From the NCBI GenBank assembly GCA_002412765.1, contig DHVR01000005.1, positions 124,001 through 188,000 on the forward strand: 64,000 nt of DNA. Direction: 5' to 3'. The DNA is from Leptolinea sp. UBA5203. GTDB taxonomy: Bacteria; Chloroflexota; Anaerolineae; Anaerolineales; Anaerolineaceae. The translations under genes and the position numbers were made by a program. Of this stretch, positions 34,525 through 42,685 are shown in pieces. Numbering within the stretch: the first letter of the stretch is position 1; each line of letters opens with the position of its first letter. The notes beneath the pieces are model-generated. The model saw nothing but the letters and a program-made list of their open reading frames with translations, was not told the DNA's origin and searched no databases.

Positions 34525-34857
34525 ATGATTATCATAATAACCTTACAGCAAGCAAAGATTGATGACGCGATTGAACATCGCTTTGGCCGTTCCCCATATC
34601 TGGTGAAGGTGGAAACTGAAACCAACCAATGGGAAGCTTTTGAAAATCCTGGTGTTGGTCAGTCCGGCGGCGCTGGTATTGCTGCGGCTCAATTTGTCAT
34701 TGATCAAAAAGCCCAGGCAGTGATTAGTGGAGAATTTGGCCCGAATGCAGTAAGAGCCCTGGACGCTGCCGGCGTCAAAATGATTCGGTTCCCTGATGGA
34801 GCAAAAACAGGTTCCGATATCTTGCAGCTCATCCAGCAGGGTGAACTACAAATCTGA
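34525..34857 (+). CDS. DIM domain protein (NifX/ORP-like)
   Basis: A 110-residue stand-alone dinitrogenase iron-molybdenum cofactor domain protein: IDDAIEHRFGRSPYLVKVETE, then GQSGGAGIAAAQFVIDQKAQAVISGEFGPNAVRALDAAGVKMI and an acidic end. Members of this family (NifX, NafY, NifB C-terminus, ORP) bind Mo/Fe or Mo/Cu-sulfur clusters. The absence of nif structural genes here points to the ORP-type branch. The start follows AAAGGAAACC, 14 bases after the DsbD-like stop, and the next gene starts 2 bases after its stop, so all are in one transcript. Confidence 0.87.
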   Translation: MIIIITLQQAKIDDAIEHRFGRSPYLVKVETETNQWEAFENPGVGQSGGAGIAAAQFVIDQKAQAVISGEFGPNAVRALDAAGVKMIRFPDGAKTGSDILQLIQQGELQI

Positions 34858-34859
34858 TC

Positions 34860-35354
34860 ATGAAAAACCTGAAATCCTCCTGGAAGATCATTGCAGCCAG
34901 TTTGCTGACAGTTTTTCAGTATATTTTAACTTTTTGGGATTATGAACTGTCTGGTATTCTCTTTTTGCAATGGCTGGGTTGGGCTTTCTGGTTATTGTCA
35001 GTCTATTTTGGATTTGCCCCCATTTTTATTTTTCGTAAGCTTGGTGGGGTTGCCAGGGGGAAAAGTTATGTGCAAACAACAAAGCTGGTTGATACCCAGC
35101 TTTATGCCATCGTGAGACATCCACAATATCTGGCAGGCATTTTATTCAACCTTTCTATGGTTTTGTTAGCAAAAAAGTGGTTGGTATTGTTGCCTGGCAT
35201 TCTTTCTGGTTGTCTCATTTATTGGGATATTCAGGATGCTGACCAGGAGGGGATTGAAAAATTTGGTGAGGCCTATCGAGAATACATGAAGCGCATACCG
35301 CAGATTAACTTCTTTAAAGGTCTCATTCAGCAAATCCTCAGAGGAAAAAAATGA
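34860..35354 (+). CDS. Isoprenylcysteine/phospholipid methyltransferase-like membrane protein
   Basis: A 164-residue membrane protein with four or five helices and the PEMT/ICMT core LYAIVRHPQYLAGILFNLSMVLL followed by DADQEGIEKFGEAYREYMKRIPQINF. In this superfamily the RHPxY and E-x-x-Y-x-x-Y segments bind S-adenosylmethionine. Known members methylate isoprenylcysteine, phosphatidylethanolamine or small thiols. What it methylates here is unknown, and its place among Fe-S/ORP genes is unusual but is repeated in no other locus I can cite. It overlaps the following ATPase gene by 4 bases (ATGA). Confidence 0.8.
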   Translation: MKNLKSSWKIIAASLLTVFQYILTFWDYELSGILFLQWLGWAFWLLSVYFGFAPIFIFRKLGGVARGKSYVQTTKLVDTQLYAIVRHPQYLAGILFNLSMVLLAKKWLVLLPGILSGCLIYWDIQDADQEGIEKFGEAYREYMKRIPQINFFKGLIQQILRGKK

Positions 35355-36217
35355 AAATCGCTATTGCCAGTGGGAAAGGGGGAACCGGTAAGACAACTGT
35401 TGCTGCCAGCCTAGCTCTCAGTCTGATTGATTGGGGAAATGTATGCTATGTGGATTGCGATGTTGAAGCGCCAAACGGACATTTGTTTCTAAAACCGGAT
35501 TTTTCCACCCAAGTAGAAGCCATCATCCGAATTCCGGAAATTCAAGAAGAACAATGTACGGTTTGTGGTAAATGCGTTGAGGTTTGCCAGTTTCATGCAT
35601 TGGCAAAAATCGGGAAGAGTATTCTGGTTTTTCCACAATTATGTCATGGGTGTGGAAGCTGTACCTGGAATTGTCCACAAGGCGCAATTAGCGAAGTTCC
35701 AAACCCTATTGGCATGCTTGAAAGCGGGTTGACTCAGGAAGGGATCCGCTTTGCCCGCGGCTTACTGACCATTAGTGAACCCATGCCAACGCCAATTATC
35801 CGGCAGTTAAAGAAAAGTGAACTGATTTCGAAAGATGACATTGTAATATATGATGCGCCGCCTGGTGCTTCTTGTTCGGTAGTGGAAACTTTGCGCGGGG
35901 TTGATTATGCCCTTTTGGTCACCGAGCCAACCCCCTTTGGATTACATGACTTAAAACAAATGTTGGGTATCGCTCAAGAGATGAATATTCCTGTGGGGAT
36001 TGTAATCAATCGGGATGGGATTGGGGATGCCAGGATGGAAGCGTATTTACAGGAGCATCATTTGCCAATCCTGTTGCGCATTCCTTACTTACGCATTTTG
36101 GCCACCGGGATTGCCTCCGGAAAAACTTTGATTGATATCCTACCCGAGTACCGGGAGCATCTTCAGCATCTTTATGCTCAAATTCTTGAACAAGGGATTG
36201 GAGGTGTTTCTTGCTAA
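35351..36217 (+). CDS. MinD/Mrp-type ATPase with inserted two-cluster ferredoxin domain (1)
   Basis: P-loop NTPase of the SIMIBI class with deviant Walker A GKGGTGKTT (residues 8-17) and, at residues 60-115, an insert with eight cysteines: C69-x2-C72-x2-C75-x3-C79 and C98-x2-C101-x2-C104-x3-C108, which should hold two 4Fe-4S clusters. Such paired MinD ATPases are partners of ORP in Desulfovibrio-type loci and are thought to deliver metal clusters or to act on cell division. A switch-like YDAPPGASCSVVE and TEPTPFGLHDL follow. It is immediately followed by a second homologue, so they likely form a heterodimer. Confidence 0.9.
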   Translation: MKIAIASGKGGTGKTTVAASLALSLIDWGNVCYVDCDVEAPNGHLFLKPDFSTQVEAIIRIPEIQEEQCTVCGKCVEVCQFHALAKIGKSILVFPQLCHGCGSCTWNCPQGAISEVPNPIGMLESGLTQEGIRFARGLLTISEPMPTPIIRQLKKSELISKDDIVIYDAPPGASCSVVETLRGVDYALLVTEPTPFGLHDLKQMLGIAQEMNIPVGIVINRDGIGDARMEAYLQEHHLPILLRIPYLRILATGIASGKTLIDILPEYREHLQHLYAQILEQGIGGVSC

Positions 36218-37149
36218 ATTCTATTGGAAAAACCAAACAACTTGTTATGTTAAGTGGAAAAGGCGGCACCGGTAAAACCAGCCTGAGTGCTGCTTTCGCG
36301 CAGTTGAGTCATCTTCCGGAATATGGCATCCAGCCGGTATTTGTGGATGCCGATGTGGATGCTGCTAATTTGAGCCTGGTATTGAACCCTGTGTTAGGTT
36401 CTCCTCAAGAATTTTGGGGTGGGTCATTAGCCAGGATTAATCCAAATTTATGCACTGGCTGTGGTGCCTGTGTACCCGTTTGCCGCTATGACGCTGTTTT
36501 ACCTGACAAGGACGAAAAATCGGTCTATTGGATAGACCCTGTAGCTTGTGACGGCTGCGCTGCCTGTGTTTATGTTTGCCCGGAACAGGCGATCCAGATG
36601 GTACAACAGCAAGAAGGGAATTGGTTTCAATCCACCACGCCATACGGCACGCTTTTTCATGCAGAACTATTCCCCGGTAGAGAAAACAGCGGAAAGCTTG
36701 TTACCCTGGTGAAGCAGCAGGCACGCTTATGGGCAGAGGATATAAAAACCCCATTGATTCTGCTTGATGGTCCTCCCGGGATTGGGTGTCCGGTTATTGC
36801 AGCTTGTGCAGGCGCTGATCTGGCTTTAATTGTCACGGAACCGAGCCTGGCGGGACTGCATGATTTGAAACGAGTATTGGGTACCCTAAATCATTTTCGT
36901 GTACCCTCCATGCTTTGCATTAACAAAGCCGATATTTACCCGGAAGGTGTCCAGCAAATTAAGGCATTCGCCGCAGAACAGGAGCTCAAAATACTGGGTG
37001 AGATCCCGTTTGATGAAAAAATACCCCAAGCCATGCTGCAAGGTGTTTCGGTGACGGAATGTTATCCAGATTCTCCGGCATCATTGTCCATCCGGAAAAT
37101 TTGGGGACAACTTATACAACAGCTCAATGGCTGTGAAGAGGCATCATGA
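36211..37149 (+). CDS. MinD/Mrp-type ATPase with inserted two-cluster ferredoxin domain (2)
   Basis: Paralogue and likely partner of the preceding ATPase. Walker A is SGKGGTGKTS (residues 15-24). The insert has C81-x2-C84-x2-C87-x3-C91 and C113-x2-C116-x2-C119-x3-C123 for two 4Fe-4S clusters. DGPPGIGCPVIAACAGAD and TEPSLAGLHDL are the nucleotide-switch regions. It starts with TTG at 36211, supported by GGAGG six bases before, and overlaps the upstream gene by 7 bases. It overlaps the next gene by 4 bases. The tight packing of the two ATPases, DUF59 and DIM genes supports one complex. Confidence 0.9.
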   Translation: MLNSIGKTKQLVMLSGKGGTGKTSLSAAFAQLSHLPEYGIQPVFVDADVDAANLSLVLNPVLGSPQEFWGGSLARINPNLCTGCGACVPVCRYDAVLPDKDEKSVYWIDPVACDGCAACVYVCPEQAIQMVQQQEGNWFQSTTPYGTLFHAELFPGRENSGKLVTLVKQQARLWAEDIKTPLILLDGPPGIGCPVIAACAGADLALIVTEPSLAGLHDLKRVLGTLNHFRVPSMLCINKADIYPEGVQQIKAFAAEQELKILGEIPFDEKIPQAMLQGVSVTECYPDSPASLSIRKIWGQLIQQLNGCEEAS

Positions 37150-37472
37150 GTACACAAAGTGAGCTTGAGAATGCGATTCTGGAGAAATTAAGCACTGTGA
37201 TAGATCCGGAAACCGGGGTTGATGTTGTCCGTATGCGTCTGGTGCAGGACATTTGCTTTGTCTCTCCTGATCAAATCACCTATACGTTTCGTCCATCCTC
37301 TCCGTTGTGTCCGTTGGCCGCTACCCTGGCGCTCGATATCTTACAGGCCATCGCGGAAGTTCCGGGGATCTCAGCACAAAGAGTTACGGTGGTTGATTAT
37401 ATTCAAGCAGATCAATTAACTGAAATGTTAAATTCTATTTATGGTCCATCGGAAAAAATAAATTCAAACTGA
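37146..37472 (+). CDS. MIP18/DUF59 family metal-sulfur cluster assembly protein
   Basis: A 108-residue DUF59 (PaaD/SufT/MIP18-like) protein: ILEKLSTVIDPETGVDVVRMRLVQDI, ITYTFRPSSPLCPLAATLALDI with the conserved Cys (near residue 57), ending in a helix. These proteins help insert or deliver Fe-S clusters. It is the last gene of the tightly packed group and starts inside the stop of the second ferredoxin-ATPase. Its function here would be to serve the ATPases or the DIM protein; this is inferred from context. Confidence 0.85.
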   Translation: MSTQSELENAILEKLSTVIDPETGVDVVRMRLVQDICFVSPDQITYTFRPSSPLCPLAATLALDILQAIAEVPGISAQRVTVVDYIQADQLTEMLNSIYGPSEKINSN

Positions 37473-37569
37473 GCCTGAGCACCGATAAATCAACTGGCCT
37501 GATTTCTCACATCAAATAGGCTACCAAAAATATGCGTCAGGTCGATATTTTTGTGATTGGGAGAATACA

Positions 37570-38016
37570 ATGAACGAAAAAACCAAAATCGGAATTATTA
37601 TTTGTGATCGCTATCGAACTTGTGCGGGTGGAAAATGTTTGCGGGCGATGAGAAATAGAGAGGGCGCTTTCAGCCGTTATGCCGGCCTGGAAGTTGAGTT
37701 GGTGGGTTATACAACCTGCGACGGTTGTCCGGGTGGAAACATTGAATATACCGGTGAAGAAATGGTTAAGAATGGCGCGCAGGTCATTCACCTGGCCACG
37801 GGTCTTCTGGTTGGGTACCCACCCTGTCCGTATATAGACACCTTCAAGGAATTTCTTGAAAAAAGATATGCCGTCGAGGTTGTGCTGGGTACGCATCCCA
37901 TCCCTCAGAAGTATCTGGAAATGCACACACAACTGGAAACCTGGGCTGATGAGAGCTGGGCAGCCCGCCTTTTACCCACTATGGTGGATGAACTAACACG
38001 CAAAGCGTACAATTAA
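37570..38016 (+). CDS. CGGC domain protein (putative metal binding)
   Basis: A 148-residue protein with the CGGC domain: IGIIICDRYRTCAGGKCLRAM (CAGGKC), YTTCDGCPGGNIEY and VGYPPCPYIDTFKEFLE, leaving several conserved Cys suited to bind a metal or a cluster. The family is found mainly in anaerobes and has no proven function. GGGAGAATACAATG gives a proper start. It is followed eight bases later by the radical SAM gene, so both are likely made together. Confidence 0.85.
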   Translation: MNEKTKIGIIICDRYRTCAGGKCLRAMRNREGAFSRYAGLEVELVGYTTCDGCPGGNIEYTGEEMVKNGAQVIHLATGLLVGYPPCPYIDTFKEFLEKRYAVEVVLGTHPIPQKYLEMHTQLETWADESWAARLLPTMVDELTRKAYN

Positions 38017-38023
38017 GGGTGCA

Positions 38024-38968
38024 ATGATGCTGGTATTTGGTCCGGTTCCATCTCGGCGTTTGGGGGTTAGTCTTGGGATAAATCATATTCCTCCTAAACG
38101 CTGTTCGTATTCGTGTGTCTACTGTCAGGTGGGTAGAACCAAACATATGGAGACGATGCGTCAGGATTTTTATCCGTTGGATCAGATTCTCCAGGAGGTT
38201 GAGATAAAAATCCAGGCAAGTGAAAAAGCTGGACAAAAGATAGATTATCTAACCCTGGTGCCAGATGGCGAGCCGACCCTGGATAAAAATCTTGGAAATC
38301 TCATTCAAAGTCTACAAGCCTATTCCATACCGGTTGCTGTGATATCCAATGCGTCATTGATTGACATCTCCAAAGTACGTGATGATTTAACCATGGCGGA
38401 TTGGGTATCTCTTAAAATCGACGCCGTTATTGAGGAAGAATGGCGCCGGGTTAATCGCCCGCATCGATTGCTCTCCTTACCCTCCATTTTGGCTGGTATG
38501 CAAAGCTTTCGGAATCGATTTCAAGGTGAGTTTGTTACTGAAACCATGTTAATTTCCAATGTTAATGACAGCGTATCTGCCATGCAAGGTTTATCTGATT
38601 TCCTTTTGGAATTAAAACCTGATAAATCCTATCTTTCCATCCCTATTCGTCCGCCGGCAGAAACCTGGGTTAAATCTCCTGATATCGATTCCCTGGAGAG
38701 AATTCTAGCTTTTGTCAACGAAAACCTCCCCTTCATGGAAGTGATTTTTGAATCCGAGAAAGCTGATTTTGTATCAACCGGTGATCTTGGGGAAGACATT
38801 CTCTCGATTACAGCAGTCCATCCGATTCGGGAAAAAGCGCTGGCCTTGATGGTTCATCAAGCTGGGGGGAATTGGCATGTAATTGAAGGTCTGATCGCAT
38901 CAGGAAAAATCACTTGTATCCAATATCGGGATGAAAAATTTTATTTACGACGTTTTCCGGCCCATTGA
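38024..38968 (+). CDS. Radical SAM protein with C-terminal winged-helix-like region
   Basis: A 314-residue radical SAM enzyme. The cluster motif is RCSYSCVYCQVGRT (C-x3-C-x2-C) near residue 30, after FGPVPSRRLGVSLGIN, a start shared with the family of short radical SAM proteins annotated as Fe-S oxidoreductases. DGEPTLDKNLGNLI near residue 85 gives the SAM-binding GxEPxL region. The last 55 residues (IREKALALMVHQAGGNWHVIEGLI...KFYLRRF) look like a winged helix. The substrate is unknown. Placement between CGGC and DUF364 genes suggests metal-cofactor or metal-chelate chemistry; this is inference. Confidence 0.85.
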   Translation: MMLVFGPVPSRRLGVSLGINHIPPKRCSYSCVYCQVGRTKHMETMRQDFYPLDQILQEVEIKIQASEKAGQKIDYLTLVPDGEPTLDKNLGNLIQSLQAYSIPVAVISNASLIDISKVRDDLTMADWVSLKIDAVIEEEWRRVNRPHRLLSLPSILAGMQSFRNRFQGEFVTETMLISNVNDSVSAMQGLSDFLLELKPDKSYLSIPIRPPAETWVKSPDIDSLERILAFVNENLPFMEVIFESEKADFVSTGDLGEDILSITAVHPIREKALALMVHQAGGNWHVIEGLIASGKITCIQYRDEKFYLRRFPAH

Positions 38969-38989
38969 GTTTAGGGAACCAGTATAAAA

Positions 38990-39199
38990 ATGATAATGAA
39001 CTTATCTCCTGTGTGGAATATTGTTCTTCTCAGTTTAATGGCCAGCCTGGGTACAGGATTAGGCGGTGTTAAGGTATTTATCACTCTGGATGAATTAATC
39101 CCCACGGCGTGTGAGTATGGTCATGAACCCTATACGGCCATTGGGATCATCCTGGGATCCATGTTTGTTTTTGTGTTGTCCGGTTTATTTGGCATGTAA
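38990..39199 (+). CDS. Small two-helix membrane protein
   Basis: A 69-residue protein with two hydrophobic segments (VLLSLMASLGTGLGGVKVFITL and AIGIILGSMFVFVLSGLFGM) separated by a polar loop with Cys, His and acidic residues (ELIPTACEYGHEP). The first helix recalls the N terminus of ZIP metal transporters (LLASLGTGLGA), but the rest of a ZIP protein is absent, so it is either a separate small protein or a truncated one. It lies between the radical SAM and DUF364 genes. Confidence 0.6.
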   Translation: MIMNLSPVWNIVLLSLMASLGTGLGGVKVFITLDELIPTACEYGHEPYTAIGIILGSMFVFVLSGLFGM

Positions 39200-39214
39200 T
39201 TTTTGGGAGATTTT

Positions 39215-39961
39215 ATGGATCTACTATCCTCGCTTTTATCATCCTTACCTGTTGAACCCGTCCCTGTGCGAAAAGTATTGGTTGGTGTTCATTGGACAAT
39301 GGTTTGCAGTCAACACTGCGGTCTGGCTTCTACTCTGGTTGCCTGCGGACCGCATGGACATTCTCAGATGAGAAATGTTGGCGCATTACATCAGAAAAGT
39401 GCTCAAGAACTGGCAGAATGGATCCAATCGGATAATTTATTGGAAGCCAGTGTTGGCATGGCTGCCATAAATTCCCTCCTTAAAGTGGATGAAAATCAAT
39501 TGGTGGAAGTCAATGCTGCCGAAGTTATTGCACGCGAAAGCAAGAATAAGAATTTGGCTATCGTGGGTCATTTTCCTTTTGTTGAGCGACTTAAAGGCAT
39601 CACAAAAAATAGTTGGGTTATAGAAAAAAAACCTTTCGGGGAAGATTTTCCCGAAGAAGTTGCCCAGGAATTAATTCCCCAGGCGGATGTGGTCGCTATC
39701 ACGGGCACTGCTTTTATTAATCATACAATTTCAACTCTTTTGTCCTTTTGCAGAGCTGACGCAATGGTTATGATCTTGGGTTCTTCCACGCCGCTCTCGC
39801 CTTTGCTGTATGACTATGGGGTTTCAATGCTTTCCGGATTACGGATTATCGATGAAAAAGAAGCCATGATCTATATCGAACAAGGCGCGGCATTTCCTCA
39901 GATCAAAGGGGTAAAGTTGGTCACCATGACAAAAGAGTTCGATCCTAATCATCATGGCTAG
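39215..39961 (+). CDS. DUF364 (DUF4213) putative heavy-metal chelation protein
   Basis: A 248-residue protein with the two DUF4213/DUF364 segments: VLVGVHWTMVCSQHCGLASTLV near the N terminus and, in the Rossmann-like C-terminal part, LAIVGHFPFVERL, KPFGEDFPEE, ADVVAITGTAFINHTISTLL and VMILGSSTPLSPLLYDYGVSMLSG. Structural work on the family suggested an enolase-N plus Rossmann-like fold and possible metal or metal-chelate binding. ATG 39215 is fixed by GGGAGA just upstream; the frame could begin at a TTG at 39203. It ends the plus-strand sub-operon that started with the CGGC gene. Confidence 0.87.
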   Translation: MDLLSSLLSSLPVEPVPVRKVLVGVHWTMVCSQHCGLASTLVACGPHGHSQMRNVGALHQKSAQELAEWIQSDNLLEASVGMAAINSLLKVDENQLVEVNAAEVIARESKNKNLAIVGHFPFVERLKGITKNSWVIEKKPFGEDFPEEVAQELIPQADVVAITGTAFINHTISTLLSFCRADAMVMILGSSTPLSPLLYDYGVSMLSGLRIIDEKEAMIYIEQGAAFPQIKGVKLVTMTKEFDPNHHG

Positions 39962-40082
39962 ATGTCATCATGGATCATCGAGATGATTCACAAAAATTGA
40001 GTCATCTGCAATGAGGTAATAGGATACTAATTGCAATAAAATGCGCTTTCATTCCAAAATCTAGAAGAAAGGATTACAAGAA

Positions 40083-41420
40083 ATGAACACAGGGTCAAAA
40101 AAAACGCATATGGATCATTTACCCATCGATATTGGACAAATTGGGAAGTCCCCTCATCAAATTATGCGGGTGATTGGGATCATGAGTGCAAAAGGCGGGG
40201 TTGGTAAATCCCTGGTGACTGGGTTACTGGCAAGCGATTTAGCGAAGAAAGGATACAAAGTAGGCATCCTGGATGCTGATTTTATGGGTTCAAGTATCCC
40301 CATGATGTTTGGATTGCAAGGCCCTGCCAAAGCCGGACAGTATAGTTTTATTCCCCATCAAAGCCGTGAAGGTATCAAGGTAATTTCTACCAATTTACTT
40401 TTCGATGATGAAGGTCAGCCGATTATTTGGAAAGAGGGGTTGGTGGGTCAAGTGATTAAGCAACTTTGGAAGGAAGTGGAATGGGGAATGTTGGATTATT
40501 TGTTTATCGATATGCCTCCTGCAACATCCGAAGTAAGTATTGCTATATTGCAATCGATTCCCATTCAGGGCGTCCTTGTGGTCACCACACCCCAGGAACT
40601 AACCACCAAGATCGTTCTGAAGGCCATCAAAACCGCCATTAATATGAATACCCATGTTCTTGGGGTGGTAGAAAACATGGCTCATTACCAGAGCTCTGCC
40701 ACGGCTACAATGGAATACCTGTTTGGGTCAAGCCATAGTGAATTGTTAACAACGCTTGCCGAAGCCCCGCTTTTGGCGCAGCTCCCTCTGGATCCGCGAA
40801 TTGCAGCCTTGTGTGATTCTGGCCAAATTGAAGATGTAAACTTGGAAGCATGCTCAACACTGGGTGATTCATTTATAAATGCGGTTGCTCTTCTTGATGA
40901 AAAGAAAACTTTCCTTATGGAAGAATCTGCGGAAGATGAAATTGAATATGACCCAAATGACCTTCAATTTTCAGATGGTTTGCTTCCTGAAGAGTTGGAT
41001 GGTGCTTCAAATGAAGAACCTGTCGTTCAACCTTATTCAGAGATTGTTATGCATCTGATCCGCAGTAAAGAGAACATGGGTGTTTTAGAGCATCCTTTTG
41101 CTCAGGGGTTATTCCTTGGCAGTTGTGGGGATCGAATGCAAATTGATTTAAAAATTATTGCCGGAAGGATCATAGAAGCCAGATTTATGGCGGATGGCTG
41201 TGGGGTTACCGTGGCCTGTGGCAGCATGATCACCAAAATCGCATGCGCGATGACGCTGGACCAGGCGAAGCAAATAACGCCAGAGGATTTATTAACAACT
41301 TTGGGCGGCTTGCCAAAAGATCATGAGCATTGCGCTGAGTTAGCTGTGATGACCCTTCGTGAAGCCGTGATTGATGCCATTGAAGGTCATCGAAGTGTGG
41401 TCAGCAAACCTGTGGGGTAA
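40083..41420 (+). CDS. Mrp/NBP35 ATPase fused to NifU/IscU-like scaffold domain
   Basis: A 445-residue fusion. Residues about 28-270 are an Mrp/NBP35 P-loop ATPase with GIMSAKGGVGKSLVTGLLASDLAKKG (Walker A), DADFMGSSIPMMFGL and DYLFIDMPPATSE. After an acidic linker of about 60 residues (ESAEDEIEYDPNDL), residues about 340-445 match the NifU/IscU N-terminal scaffold: GSCGDRMQIDLKI, GRIIEARFMADGCGVTVACGSMIT, GGLPKDHEHCAELAVMTL, with the three ligand cysteines. Thus a cluster carrier and a cluster-building scaffold are joined. In Desulfovibrio the related Mrp is fused to ORP instead. AAAGGA lies upstream of the ATG. Probable role: assembling a metal-sulfur cluster for the DIM proteins; inferred. 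Confidence 0.87.
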   Translation: MNTGSKKTHMDHLPIDIGQIGKSPHQIMRVIGIMSAKGGVGKSLVTGLLASDLAKKGYKVGILDADFMGSSIPMMFGLQGPAKAGQYSFIPHQSREGIKVISTNLLFDDEGQPIIWKEGLVGQVIKQLWKEVEWGMLDYLFIDMPPATSEVSIAILQSIPIQGVLVVTTPQELTTKIVLKAIKTAINMNTHVLGVVENMAHYQSSATATMEYLFGSSHSELLTTLAEAPLLAQLPLDPRIAALCDSGQIEDVNLEACSTLGDSFINAVALLDEKKTFLMEESAEDEIEYDPNDLQFSDGLLPEELDGASNEEPVVQPYSEIVMHLIRSKENMGVLEHPFAQGLFLGSCGDRMQIDLKIIAGRIIEARFMADGCGVTVACGSMITKIACAMTLDQAKQITPEDLLTTLGGLPKDHEHCAELAVMTLREAVIDAIEGHRSVVSKPVG

Positions 41421-41848
41421 CCTTGGATTCGTAGAGTAATCTCTATGTCGGGTCACTCTGATTTTCTGCCTTAGAAAAGCTGTTGAAGGGTGAGGAAAAT
41501 GCATTCATCATATTCGAGGTTTTCGGCTAATGCCTGGTGCAGGGATAGGCACTCGCTGATCACCTCTCCAGATGGGTTATCCAATACTTTGATTGGCCTA
41601 GATGTCTTTATAAGAAAATTATGGAGCCAAGGCTGTTGTACTACAAGAAGCATTTAAATCAATATCAACTGATGTAGTTGTTTATCAAGAAACAAATCAT
41701 GATATTAAAAATTACTACCTTGATTAATTCAAAAAATAACGAAAAATTAATCAAACGATAACATTCAGGTGACGATGTGGGGATATAATGAAAAAATCTT
41801 ATTAGCGGTAGGAAGGTATGCTTTAACTCTCTTCCGCAAGGTTTGAAT
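41421..41848. other. Intergenic region after the Mrp-NifU gene
   Basis: About 430 bases without a supportable gene. Two minus-strand frames of about 60 codons (41471-41653 and 41665-41859) have no ribosome binding site or recognisable motif. TATAAT-like sequence (GGATATAATG near 41783) may be part of the promoter for the CBS-like/GTPase pair. Confidence 0.45.
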
Positions 41849-42685
41849 ATGGAGATCATATCCCCGTTTCAAGTCTTTATCGATAAAACCACAAATTTAT
41901 CTATCGACTCTGAAATAAAATCTTTGCCTTCTTATCAAAAGGTCGTTTCCCCTGATGCCACTGGTCAAAACGTGGCAGAAATTCTGGAAGCGGATTCAAA
42001 CTTGCCAGGAGTACTCATTGTAGAAAATAACAGTTTGCTTGGTGTAATTTCCAGAGAAACGTTTTACGAGAATGTCGGCAAGGGCTTTGGGCAAGAAATA
42101 TTTTTTACCCGATCAATCCTTAAAATGCTCGAAACAAGCCACTATGAACCCCTTATCTTGCCGGAGAATATGTTAATCACTATGGCTACTCAAAAAGCGC
42201 TCAAAAGAGATTTGCAATCCATCTATCAGCCTATTATTGTTGAACAAGCCAACCATGACTATAGTTTGATCAGCCCTCTGATCCTTTTTGTTGCCCAAAG
42301 TGAGCAATTAATTGAGCTTCAAAACCAGCGTTTATATACGGTGGATGCAGGACTGAGTATCTCGGATAAGGAAGCGATAAAGCGTTTTATAAGATATGTT
42401 GGAAATCGACCCGAATTTAATTTGGATATGTTCCTAAAACGTCACGCCGTTCGTTGTGATAACTGTATGGAGATGGTAAATTATTCGATAGTCAACATCA
42501 TTCGGACATTTTCCCAATTAAATCGCGGTATCATCGTTGAGGAAAAAATGGGCTCACGAGTTTACAGGCTATATATCCGCCATTCTTGCAAGAATAAAGA
42601 AATTTGGGAAATTCCGGTTCAACTGGATGATCATTTAGAATATCGGTCTCAACGACCTGCCAGGGCGGTTGAATCCTATGTCTGA
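41849..42685 (+). CDS. CBS-like sensory protein paired with a small GTPase
   Basis: A 278-residue soluble protein. Residues about 25-165 look like a CBS pair (VSPDATGQNVAEILEADSNLPGVLIVENNSLLGVISRETFYENVGKGFG; then LILPENMLITMATQKALKRD), a module that binds adenyl nucleotides. The C-terminal 100 residues carry RHAVRCDNCMEMVNYS and RLYIRHSCKNKE, three cysteines and histidines suited for a zinc or metal site. I do not recognise this combination. ATG 41849 is used, with weak Shine-Dalgarno. It overlaps the start of the GTPase gene by 8 bases, which argues for a functional pair, for example sensor and switch. Confidence 0.7.
   Translation: MEIISPFQVFIDKTTNLSIDSEIKSLPSYQKVVSPDATGQNVAEILEADSNLPGVLIVENNSLLGVISRETFYENVGKGFGQEIFFTRSILKMLETSHYEPLILPENMLITMATQKALKRDLQSIYQPIIVEQANHDYSLISPLILFVAQSEQLIELQNQRLYTVDAGLSISDKEAIKRFIRYVGNRPEFNLDMFLKRHAVRCDNCMEMVNYSIVNIIRTFSQLNRGIIVEEKMGSRVYRLYIRHSCKNKEIWEIPVQLDDHLEYRSQRPARAVESYV

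Noticed and set aside
34525..41420. A nitrogen-fixation (nif) cluster
   Set aside because: DIM and NifU-like domains are present, but nifH, nifD, nifK, nifE, nifN and a NifB-type radical SAM-DIM fusion are absent; the ferredoxin-MinD ATPases and DUF5320 proteins point to the ORP type instead.
41471..41859. Two minus-strand frames of about 60 codons
   Set aside because: No start signals or motifs; they lie in an intergenic region with promoter-like sequence for the next plus-strand genes.
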